Below, in pieces: positions 44,827 through 56,580 of a DNA stretch of 64,000 bases (position 1 is its first letter; every line of letters begins with the position of its first letter). Both the position numbers and the translations under genes were made by a program. The stretch is from Styela clava (taxonomy: Eukaryota; Chordata; Ascidiacea; Stolidobranchia; Styelidae), in the NCBI RefSeq assembly GCF_964204865.1, contig NC_135264.1, positions 7,284,001 to 7,348,000 of the forward strand, given 5' to 3'. Below the pieces are notes generated by a model. The model was not told where the DNA came from. It saw nothing but the letters and a program-made list of their open reading frames with translations, and ran no database searches.

Positions 44827-47800
44827 CATCAGTAGCCCAATTAGTAAAACATTTTTAAACTGCTAATTAAGGTTATTGTTTAATATTTGAGATTCCAGCC
44901 TACATATACGAATGCTGTCAATCATGTTTTGTCGAAGTACGATTGAATCATCTCATTGGCATACACGACCAGTATAAACCATGAAAGTTGGTCACAAGAT
45001 AGTAAAGTTCAGTGTGGCGATCGGGTTGTGAATAAAGCGCCGTTAGGTCAGGTACCGAATAGTATAGCACCGTAGGCAAAAGTAAGTTGTGGCAGATAGG
45101 GGAGTGGGTCTGAGGATAGCTAGGTTGAGGGAGATAGGACAGTAAGTCGAAAAGAGAGAGGTTGAGGGAGATAAAGCGGTGGTTCGAGAATGTGAAAGTT
45201 GGGGAGAAAGAGCAGAGGGTCTAGGAAAGTTGAGGAAGGTCGGGCAGTGTGTCATGGAGATAGGGCAGTGGGTCGAGGACAGTTTTAAGTGTTTAACGGA
45301 GTACTTTTGGCACGCAAACGACAAAAGTTTGCCGACCTCGGGTTTAGACTTCAGAGCCAGTGAAGTTACTGCCCTTTCTCCCTCAACCTTCCTATCCTCA
45401 ACCCACCGCCCTATCTCCCTCAACCGTCCTATCCTCGATCCACTGTCCTATTTCGCCCAAACTTCCTATCCCCTTTATCCTCGATTCATTGCCATATCTC
45501 CCTCAACTTTTCTTTCCTCTATCCACTGCACTATCCGCCTCAAATTATCCACCCTCGACCCACTATCCGATCTCCATCAAGTTACTTACCTTCGACGCTA
45601 AACCACTCAGCCTCTAACCTAACGGCGCTACAATCACGACTAGATCGTCAAAAAGAACTCTACTATTTTGCGACCAACCTCCATGTGTTATACTGGTCGA
45701 GTATGCCAATGAGATGATTCAATCGTACGTCGACAAAACATGATTGACGGCATTCGTAAATGTAGGCTGGAATCTCAATTGGTAATCAATAACCATAATG
45801 AGTGGCTCAAAAATGTGCTACTAATTAAGCTACTGGTGGCATCGGGTTTGAGGTGACTGTTTTTAAAATTTCGAAAGGTCATTCGATATCGACATGCCTG
45901 AGTTCATTTTCAGAAACTCATTCAATGTCGCTTGTATTTCCGTTCAAGACAAAACACTGAGGAAATAATGAAATATTTGCACGCTTAGTCATTTTCAACG
46001 AATGTTCTGCCATATTCTGTTGTACATACAAATTTCTTTTACGTGACTGAGAAGGCTGAAAAATCAAAAACAGTCAAAAATATGAGTCGCTCAGTGAGTG
46101 TAATCCCTTCCAAACTATTTTAGAGCCATGAAATGTTTTGTCGTAGCTAGCGTTACCAACTGCCCTTTAATTCAGCGTATAGTCCCAAAATTGAGCTTAT
46201 CTTATCTGCAACTTAATGAAGTTGCAAAGGACGCAGTTAGTACGTTATCTTTGGAATCGCATTTACTATAAAATGATGAAGAAAAATACTACCAGAGCAC
46301 TATTGAATCATCTCATTGGCATACACGACCAGTATAACCCATGGAAGTTGGTCACAAGATGGTAAATTCAGTGTCGCGATCGGGTCGTGAATAAAGCGCC
46401 GCGTATTTAGTACGTTATCTTTGGCATCGCTTTTACTATAAAATGTTGAAGAAAAATACTACCAGAGCACTATCGCTTATTTCGGATCAGCATCATATTT
46501 GTCACGAGACTGACGACATGGCCAATTATTAAGGGCATAAAACGGCCTGTTAAATTTAGAAAACCGTTATTCCCAACAAAAAAACCATCAGTAGCCCAAT
46601 TAGTGAAACATTTTTAAACTGCCAATTAAGGTTATTGTTTATTAATATTTGAGATTCCAGCCTACATATACGAATGCTGTCAATCATGTTTTGTCGAAGT
46701 ACGATTGAATCATCTCATGGGCATACACGAAAAGTATAACCCATGGAAGTTGGTCACAAGATAGTAAAGTTCAGTGTGGCGATCGGGTCGTGAATAAAGC
46801 GCCGTTAGGTCAGGTACCGAATAGTATAGCACCGTAGGTCAAAGTAAGTTGTGGCAGATAGGGGAGTGGGTCTGAGGATAGCTAGGTTGAGGGAGATAGG
46901 ACAGAAAGGAGAGAGGTTGAGGGAGATAAAGCGGTGGTTCGAGAATGTGAAAGTTGGGGAGAAAGAGCAGAGGGTCGAGGATAGGAAAGTTGAGGGAGGT
47001 CGGGCAGTGTGTCATGGAGATAGGGCAGTGGGTCGAGGACAGTTTTAAGTGTTTAACGGAGTACTTTTGGCACGCAAACGACAAAAGTTTGCCGACCTCG
47101 TGGGTAGACTTCAGAGCCAGTGAGGTGCTGCCCTTTCTCCCTCAACCTCCCGCCCTATCTCCTTCAACCGTCCTATCCTCGATCCACTGTCCTATTTCCC
47201 CCAAACTTGCTATCCCCTTCAACCTCTTTCCTCGAATCATTGCCATATTTCCCTCAACTTTTCTTTCCTCTATACACTGCACTATCTGCCTCAAATTTCC
47301 TACCCTCGACCCACTTTCTGATCTCCATCAAGTTACTTATTGTCGACCTACGACGCTACACCACTCAGACCCTAACCTAACGGCGCTACAATCACGACTA
47401 GATCGTCAAAACGAACTCTACTATCTTGCGACCAACCTCCATGTGTTATACTGGTCGAGTATGCCAATGAGATGATTCAATCGTACGTCGACAAAACATG
47501 ATTGACGGCATTCGTAAATGTAGGCTGGAATCTCAATTGGTAATCAATAACCATAATGAGTGGCTTAAAAATGTGCTACTAATTAAGCTACTAGTGGCCT
47601 CGGGTTTGAGGTGACCGTTTTTGAATTTTCGAAAGGTCATTCGATATCGACATGCCTGAGTTCATTTTCAGAAACTCATTCAATGTCAATGTCATTCAAT
47701 GCCTCAACCTTCCTATCCTCGACCCACCGCCCTATCTCCCTCAACCGTCCTATCCTCGATCCACTGTCCTATTTCGCCCAAACTTCCTATCCCCTTCAAC

Positions 47801-50800
47801 CTCTTTATCCTCGATTCATTGCCATATCTCCCTCAACTTTTCTTTCCTCTATCCACTGCACTATCCGCCTCAAATTATCCACCCTCGACCCACTATCCGA
47901 TCTCCATCAAGTTACTTACCTTCACCGCTATACCACTCAGCCTCTAACCTAACGGCGCTACAATCACGACTAGATCGTCAAAATGAACTCTACTATCTTG
48001 CGACCAACCTCCATGTGTTATACTGGTCGAGTATGCCAATGAGATGATTCAATCGTACGTCGACAAAACAAGATTAACGGCATTCGTAAATGTAGGCTGG
48101 AATCTCAATTGGTAATCAATAACCATAATGAGTGGCTTAAAAATGTGCTACTAATTAAGCTACTGGTGGCCTCGGGTTTGAGGTGACCGTTTTTAAAATT
48201 TCGAAAGGTCATTCGATATCGACATGCCTGAGTTCATTTTCAGAAACTCATTCAATGTCGCTTGTATTTCCGTTCAAGACAAAACGATGATGAAATAATA
48301 AAATATTTGCACGCTTAGTCATTTTCAACGAATGTTCTGCCATATTCTGTTGTACATACAAATTTCTTTTACGTGACTGAGAAGGCTGAAAAGTCAAAAA
48401 CAGTCAAAAATATAAGTCGCTCAGTGAGTGTAATCCCTTCCAAACTATTTTAGAGCCATGAAATGTTTTGTCGTAGCTAGCGTTACCAACTGCCCTTTAA
48501 TTCAGCGTATAGTCCCAAAATTGAGCTTATCTTATCTGCAACTTAATGAAGTTGCAAAGGACGCAGTTAGTACGTTATCTTTGGCATCGCTTTTACTATA
48601 AAATGTTGAAAAAAAATACTTTATACCGACCAGAGCACTATTGCTTATTTCGGATCAGCATCATATCTGTCACAAGACTCAAGACATGCCAATTATTGAG
48701 GGCATAAAACGGGCTGCTAAAATTTAGAAAACTGTTATTCTCAACAAAAAAACCATCAGTAGCCCAATTAGTAAAACATTTTTAAACTGCCAATTAAGGT
48801 TATTGTTTATTATTTGAGATTCCAGCCTACATATACGAATGCTGTCAATCATGTTTTGTCGAAGTACGATTGAATCATCTCATTGGCATACACGACCAGT
48901 ATAACCCATGGAAGTTGGTCACAAGATAGTAAAGTATAGTGTGGCGATCGGGTCGTGATTAAAGCGCCGTTAGGTCAGGTACCGAATAGTATAGCACCGT
49001 AGGTCAAAGATAAGTAAGTTGTGGCAGATAGGGGAGTGGGTCTGAGGATAGCTAGGTTGAGGGAGATAGGACAGTAAGTCGAAAAGAGAGAGGTTGAGGG
49101 AGATAAAGCGGTGGTTCGAGAATGTGAAAGTTGGGGAGAAAGAGCAGAGGGTCGAGGATAGGAAAATTGAGGGAGGTCGGGCAGTGTGTCATGGAGATAG
49201 GGCAGTGGGTCGAGGACAGTTTTAAGTGTTTAACGGAGTACTTTTGGAACGCAAACGACAAAAGTTTGCCGACCTCGGGTTTAGACTTCATCAGAGCCAG
49301 TGAAGTTGCCCTTTATCCTTCAACCTTCCTATCCTCGACCCACCGCCCTATCTCCCTCAACCGTCCTATCCTCGATCCACTGTCCTATTTCGCCCAAACT
49401 TCCTATCCCCTTCAACCTCTTTATCCTCCACTCATTGCCATATCTCCCTCAACTTTTCTTTAATCTATCCACTGCACTATCTGCCTTAAATGTCCCACCC
49501 TCGACCCAGTTTCCGATCTCCATCAAGTTACTTACCTTCGATCTACGACGCTATACCACTCGGCCATAACCTAACGGTGCTGCAATCACGACTAGATCGT
49601 CAAAAAGAACTCCACCATCTTGCAACCAACTTCCATGTGTCATACTGGTCGAGTATGCCAATGAGATGATTCAATCGTACGTCGACAAAACATGATTGAC
49701 GGCATTCGTAAATGTAGGCTGGAATCTCAATTGGTAATCAATAACCATAATGAGTGGCTTAAAAATGTGCTACTACATAAGCTACTGATGGCGTCGGGTT
49801 TGAGGTGATTGTTTTAATTTTGAAATGCCATTCGATATCGACATACCTGAGTTCGTTTTCCGAAACTCATTCAATGTCGCTTTTATTTCCGTTCAAGGCA
49901 AAAAGATGAGGAAATAATTAAATATTTGCACGCGTACTCATTTTCAACGAATGTTCTGCCATATTCTGTTGTGTATACAAATTTCTTGTTCGTTACTGAG
50001 GAGACTGAAAAGTCAAAAACAGTCAAAAATATAAGTCGCTCAGTGAGTGTAATCCCTTCCAAACTATTTTAGAGCCATGAAATGTTTTGTCGTAGCTAGC
50101 GTTGCCAACTTCCCTTTAATTCAGCGCATAGTCTCAAAATTGAGCTTATCTTATTTGCAACTTAATAATGAAGTTGAAAAGGACGCAGTTATTACGTAAT
50201 CTTTGGCATCGCTTTTACTATAAAATGTTGAAGAAAAATACTTATACGGACCAGAACACTATTGCTTATTTCGGATCAGCATCATATTTGTCACGAGACT
50301 GACGACATGGCCAATTATTAAGGGCATAAAACGTCCTATTAAAATTTAGAAATCTGTTATTCCCAACAAAAAACCATCAGTAGCCTAATTAGTAAAACAT
50401 TTTTCAACTGCCAATTAAGGTTATTGTTTAATATTTGAGATTCCAGCCTACATATACGAATGCTGTCAATCATGTTTTGTCGACGTACGATTGAATCATC
50501 TCATTGGCATACACGGACAGTATAACCCATGGAAGTTGGTCGCAAGATAGTATAGTTCAGTGTGGCGATCAAGTCGTGAATAAAGCGCCGTTAGGTCAGG
50601 TATCGAATAGTATGCCACCGTAGGTCAAAGATAGGTAAGTTGTGGCAGATAAGGCAGTGGGTCCAAGGATAGGTAGGTTGAGGGAGATAGGACAGTAGGT
50701 CGAAAAGAGAGAGGTTGAGGGAGATGAAGCGGTAGTTCAAGGTTGTGAATGTTGTGGAGATAGAGCAGTGGGTCGAGGATAGGTAGGTGGCGTAGTGGGC

Positions 50801-52285
50801 CGAGGATAGGATGTTTGAGGGAGCTAGGGCAGTCGGTTGAGGATAGGAAAGTTGAAGGAGGTCGGGCAGTAGGTCGAGTATAGATAGGTAAGTAAGTAGA
50901 TGGAGGTAGGGCAAGTTGGTCGAGGACGGTTTTAAGTGTTCTTTCTTTAACGGAGTAACTTTGGCCCGCAAACGACAAAAGTTTGCCGACCTCTGGTTTA
51001 GACGTCAGAGCCAGTGAAGTTAAACAGTCACACAAATCCGCCACCCACTGCCCTTTCCTATTCTCGATCCTCTGCCCTGTCTCCCTCGCCCAACTGCTCC
51101 ACCTCCCTCAACCTTCCTATCCTCGACCCAACGCCCTATCTTCCTCAACCGTCCTATCCTCGATCCACTGTTCTATTCCCATCCCCTTCAACCTCTTTAT
51201 CCTCGACTCATTGCCATAGCTCCTTCAACGTTTCTTTCCTCTATCCACTGCACTATCCGCCTCAAATTATCCACCCTCGACCCACTATCCGATCTCCATC
51301 AAGTTACTTACCTTCAACGCTATACCACTCAGCCTCTAACCTAACGGCGCTACAATCACGACTAGATCGTCAAAAAGAACTCTACTATTTTGCGACCAAC
51401 CTCCATGTGTTATACTGGTCGAGTATGCCAATGAGATGATTCAATCGTACGTCGACAAAACATGATTGACGGCATTCGTAAATGTAGGCTGGAATCTCAA
51501 TTGGTAATCAATAACCATAATGAGTGGCTTAAAAATGTGCTACTAATTAAGCTACTGGTGGCATCGGGTTTGAGGTGACTGTTTTTAAAATTTCGAAAGG
51601 TCATTCGATATCGACATGCCTGAGTTCATTTTCAGAAACTCATTCAATGTCGCTTGTATTTCCGTTCAAGACAAAACACTGAGGAAATAATAAAATATTT
51701 GCAGTCATTTTCAACGAATGTTCTGCCATATTCTGTTGTATATACAAATTTCTTTTACGTGACTGAGAGGGCTGAAAAATCAAAAACAGTCAAAAATATG
51801 AGTCGCTCAGTGAGTGTAATCCCTTCCAAACTATTTTAGAGCTAGCGTTACCAACTGCCCTTTACATCAGCGTATAGTCCCAAAATTGAGCTTATCTCAT
51901 CTGCAACTTAATGAAGTTGCAAAGGACGCAGTTAGTACGTTATCTTTGGCATCGCATTTACTATAAACTGTTGAAGAAAAATACCACCAGAGCACTATTG
52001 CTTATTTCGGATCAGCATCATATTTGTCACGAGACTGACGATATGGCCAATTATTAAGGGCATAAAACGGCCTGTTGAAATTTAGAAAACCGTTATTCCC
52101 AACAAAAAAACCATCAGTAGCCCAATTAGTAAAACATTTTTAAACTGCCAATTAAGGTTATTGTTTAATATTTGAGATTCCAGCCTACATATACGAATGC
52201 TGTCAATCATGTTTTGTCGAAGTACGATTGAATCATCTCATTGGCATACACGACCAGTATAACCCATGGAAGTTGGTCACAAGAT
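44827..52285 (+). repeat. Satellite part of the second higher-order unit, before the retrotransposon
   Basis: The modules are copies of those in the first unit: full module 44,827-45,840; rearranged middle segment 45,841-46,584; full module 46,585-47,597; right-arm fragment 47,598-48,169; middle segment 48,170-48,752; module 48,753-49,789; middle segment 49,790-50,373; module 50,374-51,561; middle segment 51,562-52,110; and the start of a left arm to 52,285. It holds only the Pro/Ser/Leu-rich frames produced by the minisatellite. Confidence 0.8.
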
Positions 52286-52702
52286 AACAGCCAAGGAATC
52301 ACTTTGGACTCGCAAGAACCAGAAATTCAGCTTGCCCAAAACGTGCCTCCAACACAATGGGGAGAGGATAGGACGTTCTTATGTACGCCGCCTTTCCAGC
52401 CTAACACAGATAATGTTTTCGAAGCCAGAGAAATTGAAGACGGAGGTCCAATGGCATACTTATTTGCCCCAAGGTCACAGCAAACTTCTCGGAAGAAGGC
52501 TATTGCCAACAAGAATGTGACTCTGTTAAAATCGTCGAACCCAGTAGCTTCTCTAAACCGACCAAGGAGTCACAGCGACCTGAGAGGGAGACCGGATTCA
52601 CCATCACAAAAAAGAATGAATACCAGTCCAGAAAAACCCGACTCCAGCGAAAGGAAAAAAACCAAACCGGTTAAAAAAGCAGTCAACACCGAAAAGAAAT
52701 AA
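52286..52702 (+). pseudogene. ORF1 C-terminal fragment, copy 2
   Basis: The same 5'-truncated, Ser/Arg/Lys-rich tail as in copy 1. One silent change was seen (AGG for AGA in the SLNRPRSHS region, near 52,567). It ends 9 bases before the ORF2 ATG at 52,712. Confidence 0.7.
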
Positions 52703-52711
52703 ACTTACTAG

Positions 52712-52845
52712 ATGCGGTTGTGCTCCATCAACGTAAACGGATTTAGTATACACAGGGCAGAAATAGAAACTCTTATCAAAAACTAAAAACCGGATATCTT
52801 ACTCATACAGGAAATGCACAAAATTAATATAGTTCCTATAGAGTC
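52712..52845 (+). pseudogene. Broken N-terminus of ORF2 endonuclease, copy 2
   Basis: ATG at 52,712 opens a 24-codon frame with the NVNG motif of APE-type endonucleases, ended by TAA at 52,784-52,786. The same frame continues after the stop with PDILLIQEMH, which carries the catalytic Glu. It must then shift frame to join the long ORF that follows. Copy 1 has the same stop and shift, so both lesions predate the duplication. Confidence 0.75.
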
Positions 52846-55800
52846 ATGGTCCAAAAATCTCCATTACAAATTATATCACAAACGCTATCTCATAACAGGT
52901 CGGACATCAAATTCTTTAAATCGGGTACTGGTATCCTAGTTCACGAAAAAACTGAAAATACTGTTATCAACTATGAAATCATAACTGAAAACAGGGTTGA
53001 TCTGCTACGTATAAAACTCGACGAAACACCTTTGAACATCGTGAACGTTTATGTCCCATCAGGAAGACAAGGTGCTCAAACCACCTTTTTTCGAGATTTA
53101 TCGGAAAAATTGACTGAAAAGTTGCAATGTATGCAGCATCTTGTGATGTGCGGTGATTTTAACTCTATATTGGACAAAAAGGATGCTTATTTTGTAAAGG
53201 AATTTACTCTCTCCAAAGCCGAAAAAATTTTTGACGCCTTCCTTACGGAACATGATATTATCGACCCATTTAGATATAGATACCCGGATAAAAAAGTGTT
53301 TACTATGAAAATCCATAAACAATCTCGACGTATAGATCGAATCCATCACTCAAGAAACTTGGATCCAATAGTCAAAAAATTTCAATATTATCCAAATCTC
53401 GTTTCGGACCACATGCTATTCTCATTCCTTGAAATTGGGGAGTACACACAACCTCGGTGGGGGAAAGGTGCATGGCGGAACAACGTGTCGCATTACGCCG
53501 ACGATATTTATATTGAAATCATAACCCATAAGTTTGAAGAGTGCCTTGATTTCATGGGCCACTTCGTTACAGCCCAACAGTGGGGGGACTACTTTAAACA
53601 CCAAATTAAAAGTGAGACAATCAACTTCTCGATATATAAAGCAAAATATAAAAGGGACCAAAAACTTCAAATTGAACAAGAATTAGCGGAGCTGATTAGA
53701 AACGGAAATGATTCGGACACCAATAAAATTTATGAATTAAAATCAAAATTACAGGCCATACAGAAACAAAAAGTTGCTTTTACCAAAACAATAGCTCATA
53801 TCGAAGCCACTGAGGAGGAAGAAAAACCATCCCGCTTCTTCTATGATAAAATCAGATACAGAAAAAACAAATGCACTCTACGAAAGCTTGTCCTCCCCAA
53901 TGGGGAAACTACAACAGACAAAGAAACCATCTTAGAAACAACTCATGAATTTTATAGCGACCTCTGGGGAATGAAATCAAACACAGATGAAATACAACAG
54001 CGACACCTAGTTGACCTAATGAGTGAACCTAAAATCATACATGAAGTTTCCGAAAATCTGGACCTACCTATAACTGAAGAGGAAATTTATAATACTATCA
54101 AACAAATGGACAATTATAAATCACCTGGTTTTGACGGTCTAGCAAAAGAGTTTTACATCACTTTTTGGCCTTTAATAAAATTACAGTTCACCCAATTGAT
54201 GAATAATATCTTGATATCCGGACAAATACCGAACAGTTGGCGCTACGCAAGGATTATTCTGTGTCATAAAAAAGGGGAAAGGACGATGCTAAAAAACTGG
54301 CGTCCAATTGCGAACCTTAACGTCGATTACAAAATCATGACAAAAATTCTGTCCAACCGCCTTAAAATCGCTTTGGACGGGGTAATCTCAAGTACTCAAA
54401 AATCGACTTTACCCGGAAGATCAATACAGGATATTCATAACAACCTGGATAGCGTAATTCGTTACTCTCACGAAAAAAATATTCCGTCATGCATCATGAC
54501 AGTCGACCAACTCAAGGCATTCGATACGGTTGACCACCAGTTTCTTTTCAATCTACTGGAAACGGTGGGAGGGACCGAAAAAACAACCAATCTGATAAAA
54601 GGCCTATACTCCAATATCGTAAGCATCGTTGATGTTAATGGTGCATTCACCGAGGAAATCCGGATCCTGCGTGGGATACGACAAGGATGCCCCCTCAGCA
54701 TGCTCCTTTATACGTTGAATGCGGAACCGCTGGCCAGGCTTGTTCTCGCAAATAAACGTATCAAGGGAGTTATGCTGGGGAGGAAGGAAGAAAAATTAGA
54801 ACAATATGCTGACGACGCCACTTTTATAACATGCTCCCCTTTTTCACTGGAACACATTTTCAATGAATTATGGAGATACTCAGAAGCAACAGGACAGAGG
54901 GTGAACCCGGATAAAACTGAGATTTTGTGCATTACATACCCAGCTGAAACTTCATTAAACTTAACGCAATACAAAAGATTTGGGAAAAATAAAATAAAAA
55001 TTCTGGGAGTTTACTTCGGTCGAGGATCTATTGAAACTACATGGACGGAAAAGTGTGCAGATGTCAGGCAAATCCTTAACTGCACTAAACCAAGAATGCT
55101 GTCCTGGAGGGGTAGAATGACTGTTCTAAACTCCCTGGCCCTCTCGTTGATTAATTACAGTGCTAGAGTTCACATCATTCTTTTGTCATTCATCCATCAG
55201 CTACAATCCGACCTTTTTAGGTACCTCTGGTTTCCGGAAACTATTGAGGTGGTGTCCAGAAAAAAATTGCTACACCACATTTCAAATGGAGGCATCAATA
55301 TGCTTGACGTCAAACTGAAGGCACAAGCATGCTTGGTATACAAGATCAGCCAGCTATGTGCCATATCATCCCCGACCGAATTCTGGCACCATGAAGCCCT
55401 GTTTTCATTAGGATCAAGAATAATGTCACTCAACAAATCACTGTATTCCAACTCTAGGCCTCACTCAATCAAAGTTAATCTCCACTGGCGACATCTACTT
55501 AATATTATTCATGTATTAGATTTCACTCCGGACGAATGGACCACAACATCCTTAAAGATAATATATAACAGGCTAAAATTAAAGACATACGATCAACCAA
55601 AATCAGACCTAACACGGGACTGGTATGCGATACATCTCTTGGACCGAAATTTGAAACATCATTTTACTAACATCGAGCGTCAAACATCATATCTAATTGT
55701 CATGGATGGATTTTTGTTTGGCCATAGGAAATGGCGGTATGGAATGATTCGTCGAGATGTAAACAAGCGTCCAATGAAACTCAATTGCAAACTCTGTGCA

Positions 55801-56199
55801 AATAACCAGGATAAAACAAGTCACATTTTTCTCGAATGTCCGGAGTACCAGAATCTACATGAAGAACTAAGATTGACAATGGAAAGGGTCTGTGGCATGC
55901 AGCTGGATATATCCCTACAATCAATTTTTGAAAACTCATACACAGGGGTAAATAGTTTGGCAATCCTGAAAATGTACAACATATTCAAGTTGGAAATCAT
56001 CTCACTCAAACATAATCTGGACAGGGATAACCGATACATAAATCCAGAAGATTCATCTATACTTCTCGAAACCGTCTTCCGTAATTTCAAAACCTGGATG
56101 TACATAATCAAGGATCGATATGGATCAACAGACCTCTACAATTTGTCGAACGAGTGGGAGAATGCATTGGATGGGATCATACAGGATGCACGACCTTAA
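52846..56199 (+). CDS. ORF2 endonuclease/reverse transcriptase, 1,117-codon open frame, copy 2
   Basis: ORF2 proteins of this superfamily nick the target DNA and prime cDNA synthesis from the nick. Residues 1-200 hold the C-terminal two thirds of an APE-type endonuclease: NVYVPSG (67-73), CGDFNSILD (102-110), RRIDRI (161-166) and SDH (187-189). A charged linker (about 260-410) leads to the RT: KSPGFDG (425-431), WRPIANLNVDYK (485-496), LPGRSIQD (522-529), motif A DQLKAFD with catalytic D554, RQGCPLS (612-618) and motif C YADD (654-657). A CCHC knuckle (C981, C984, H993, C998) and a C-terminal tail follow. The ATG at 52,846 is only where the open frame begins after the upstream frameshift. With the first third of the endonuclease out of frame, a working nuclease is unlikely, though the RT looks intact. 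Confidence 0.88.
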   Translation: MVQKSPLQIISQTLSHNRSDIKFFKSGTGILVHEKTENTVINYEIITENRVDLLRIKLDETPLNIVNVYVPSGRQGAQTTFFRDLSEKLTEKLQCMQHLVMCGDFNSILDKKDAYFVKEFTLSKAEKIFDAFLTEHDIIDPFRYRYPDKKVFTMKIHKQSRRIDRIHHSRNLDPIVKKFQYYPNLVSDHMLFSFLEIGEYTQPRWGKGAWRNNVSHYADDIYIEIITHKFEECLDFMGHFVTAQQWGDYFKHQIKSETINFSIYKAKYKRDQKLQIEQELAELIRNGNDSDTNKIYELKSKLQAIQKQKVAFTKTIAHIEATEEEEKPSRFFYDKIRYRKNKCTLRKLVLPNGETTTDKETILETTHEFYSDLWGMKSNTDEIQQRHLVDLMSEPKIIHEVSENLDLPITEEEIYNTIKQMDNYKSPGFDGLAKEFYITFWPLIKLQFTQLMNNILISGQIPNSWRYARIILCHKKGERTMLKNWRPIANLNVDYKIMTKILSNRLKIALDGVISSTQKSTLPGRSIQDIHNNLDSVIRYSHEKNIPSCIMTVDQLKAFDTVDHQFLFNLLETVGGTEKTTNLIKGLYSNIVSIVDVNGAFTEEIRILRGIRQGCPLSMLLYTLNAEPLARLVLANKRIKGVMLGRKEEKLEQYADDATFITCSPFSLEHIFNELWRYSEATGQRVNPDKTEILCITYPAETSLNLTQYKRFGKNKIKILGVYFGRGSIETTWTEKCADVRQILNCTKPRMLSWRGRMTVLNSLALSLINYSARVHIILLSFIHQLQSDLFRYLWFPETIEVVSRKKLLHHISNGGINMLDVKLKAQACLVYKISQLCAISSPTEFWHHEALFSLGSRIMSLNKSLYSNSRPHSIKVNLHWRHLLNIIHVLDFTPDEWTTTSLKIIYNRLKLKTYDQPKSDLTRDWYAIHLLDRNLKHHFTNIERQTSYLIVMDGFLFGHRKWRYGMIRRDVNKRPMKLNCKLCANNQDKTSHIFLECPEYQNLHEELRLTMERVCGMQLDISLQSIFENSYTGVNSLAILKMYNIFKLEIISLKHNLDRDNRYINPEDSSILLETVFRNFKTWMYIIKDRYGSTDLYNLSNEWENALDGIIQDARP

Positions 56200-56567
56200 T
56201 TGGCTGAGAAGTAAGACGCACAATCTGGAACTTTCTAATCAGTCACCACAAATGGTAGCCAACATCAGTCGTATTAGCCAACCAGGCCTGACCTACACCA
56301 ATCGCGGGATAGTATATAAATGGTTTTGACGACTATCCATGTACTACTACTACGGATGACCGATACGTCCGAAAATTACTGGTTTTGTTTTTATAAAACA
56401 TAAGCAATACCATCTCGAATTGCGGATATGATGTTAGGAAGCTTACCATACTAGTTTGGTAAAGACGATCCCTTTATCAAGGGATAATGAGTCTAATACT
56501 TCCGTTGGCATTACTGGGCATGAAGGCATTGGGCTGGATTCCAGTAATGTCATCCTGATCCGTTAAG
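56200..56567 (+). other. 3' UTR of retrotransposon copy 2
   Basis: Same layout as copy 1, with the three short hairpins preserved ahead of the A-run (TTACCA/TGGTAA, ATCCCTT/AAGGGAT, CATTACTGG/CCAGTAATG). It is one base shorter because of a G lost near 56,388. Confidence 0.75.
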
Positions 56568-56580
56568 AAAAAAAAAAAAA

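Larger units (their letters stand above)
52286..56580 (+). mobile_element. Non-LTR retrotransposon, L1/Tx1 superfamily, copy 2
   Basis: It has the same truncation point, flanks and missing target bases as copy 1, so both derive from one insertion that was duplicated with the satellite. It lacks the RT frameshift and the YADD substitution of copy 1, and therefore represents the older state. The poly(A) is 13 bases (56,568-56,580), and one G is absent from the 3' UTR relative to copy 1 (GGTTTTGTTTTT). The shared defects in the endonuclease N-terminus and ORF1 mean it is also unlikely to move on its own. Confidence 0.93.
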
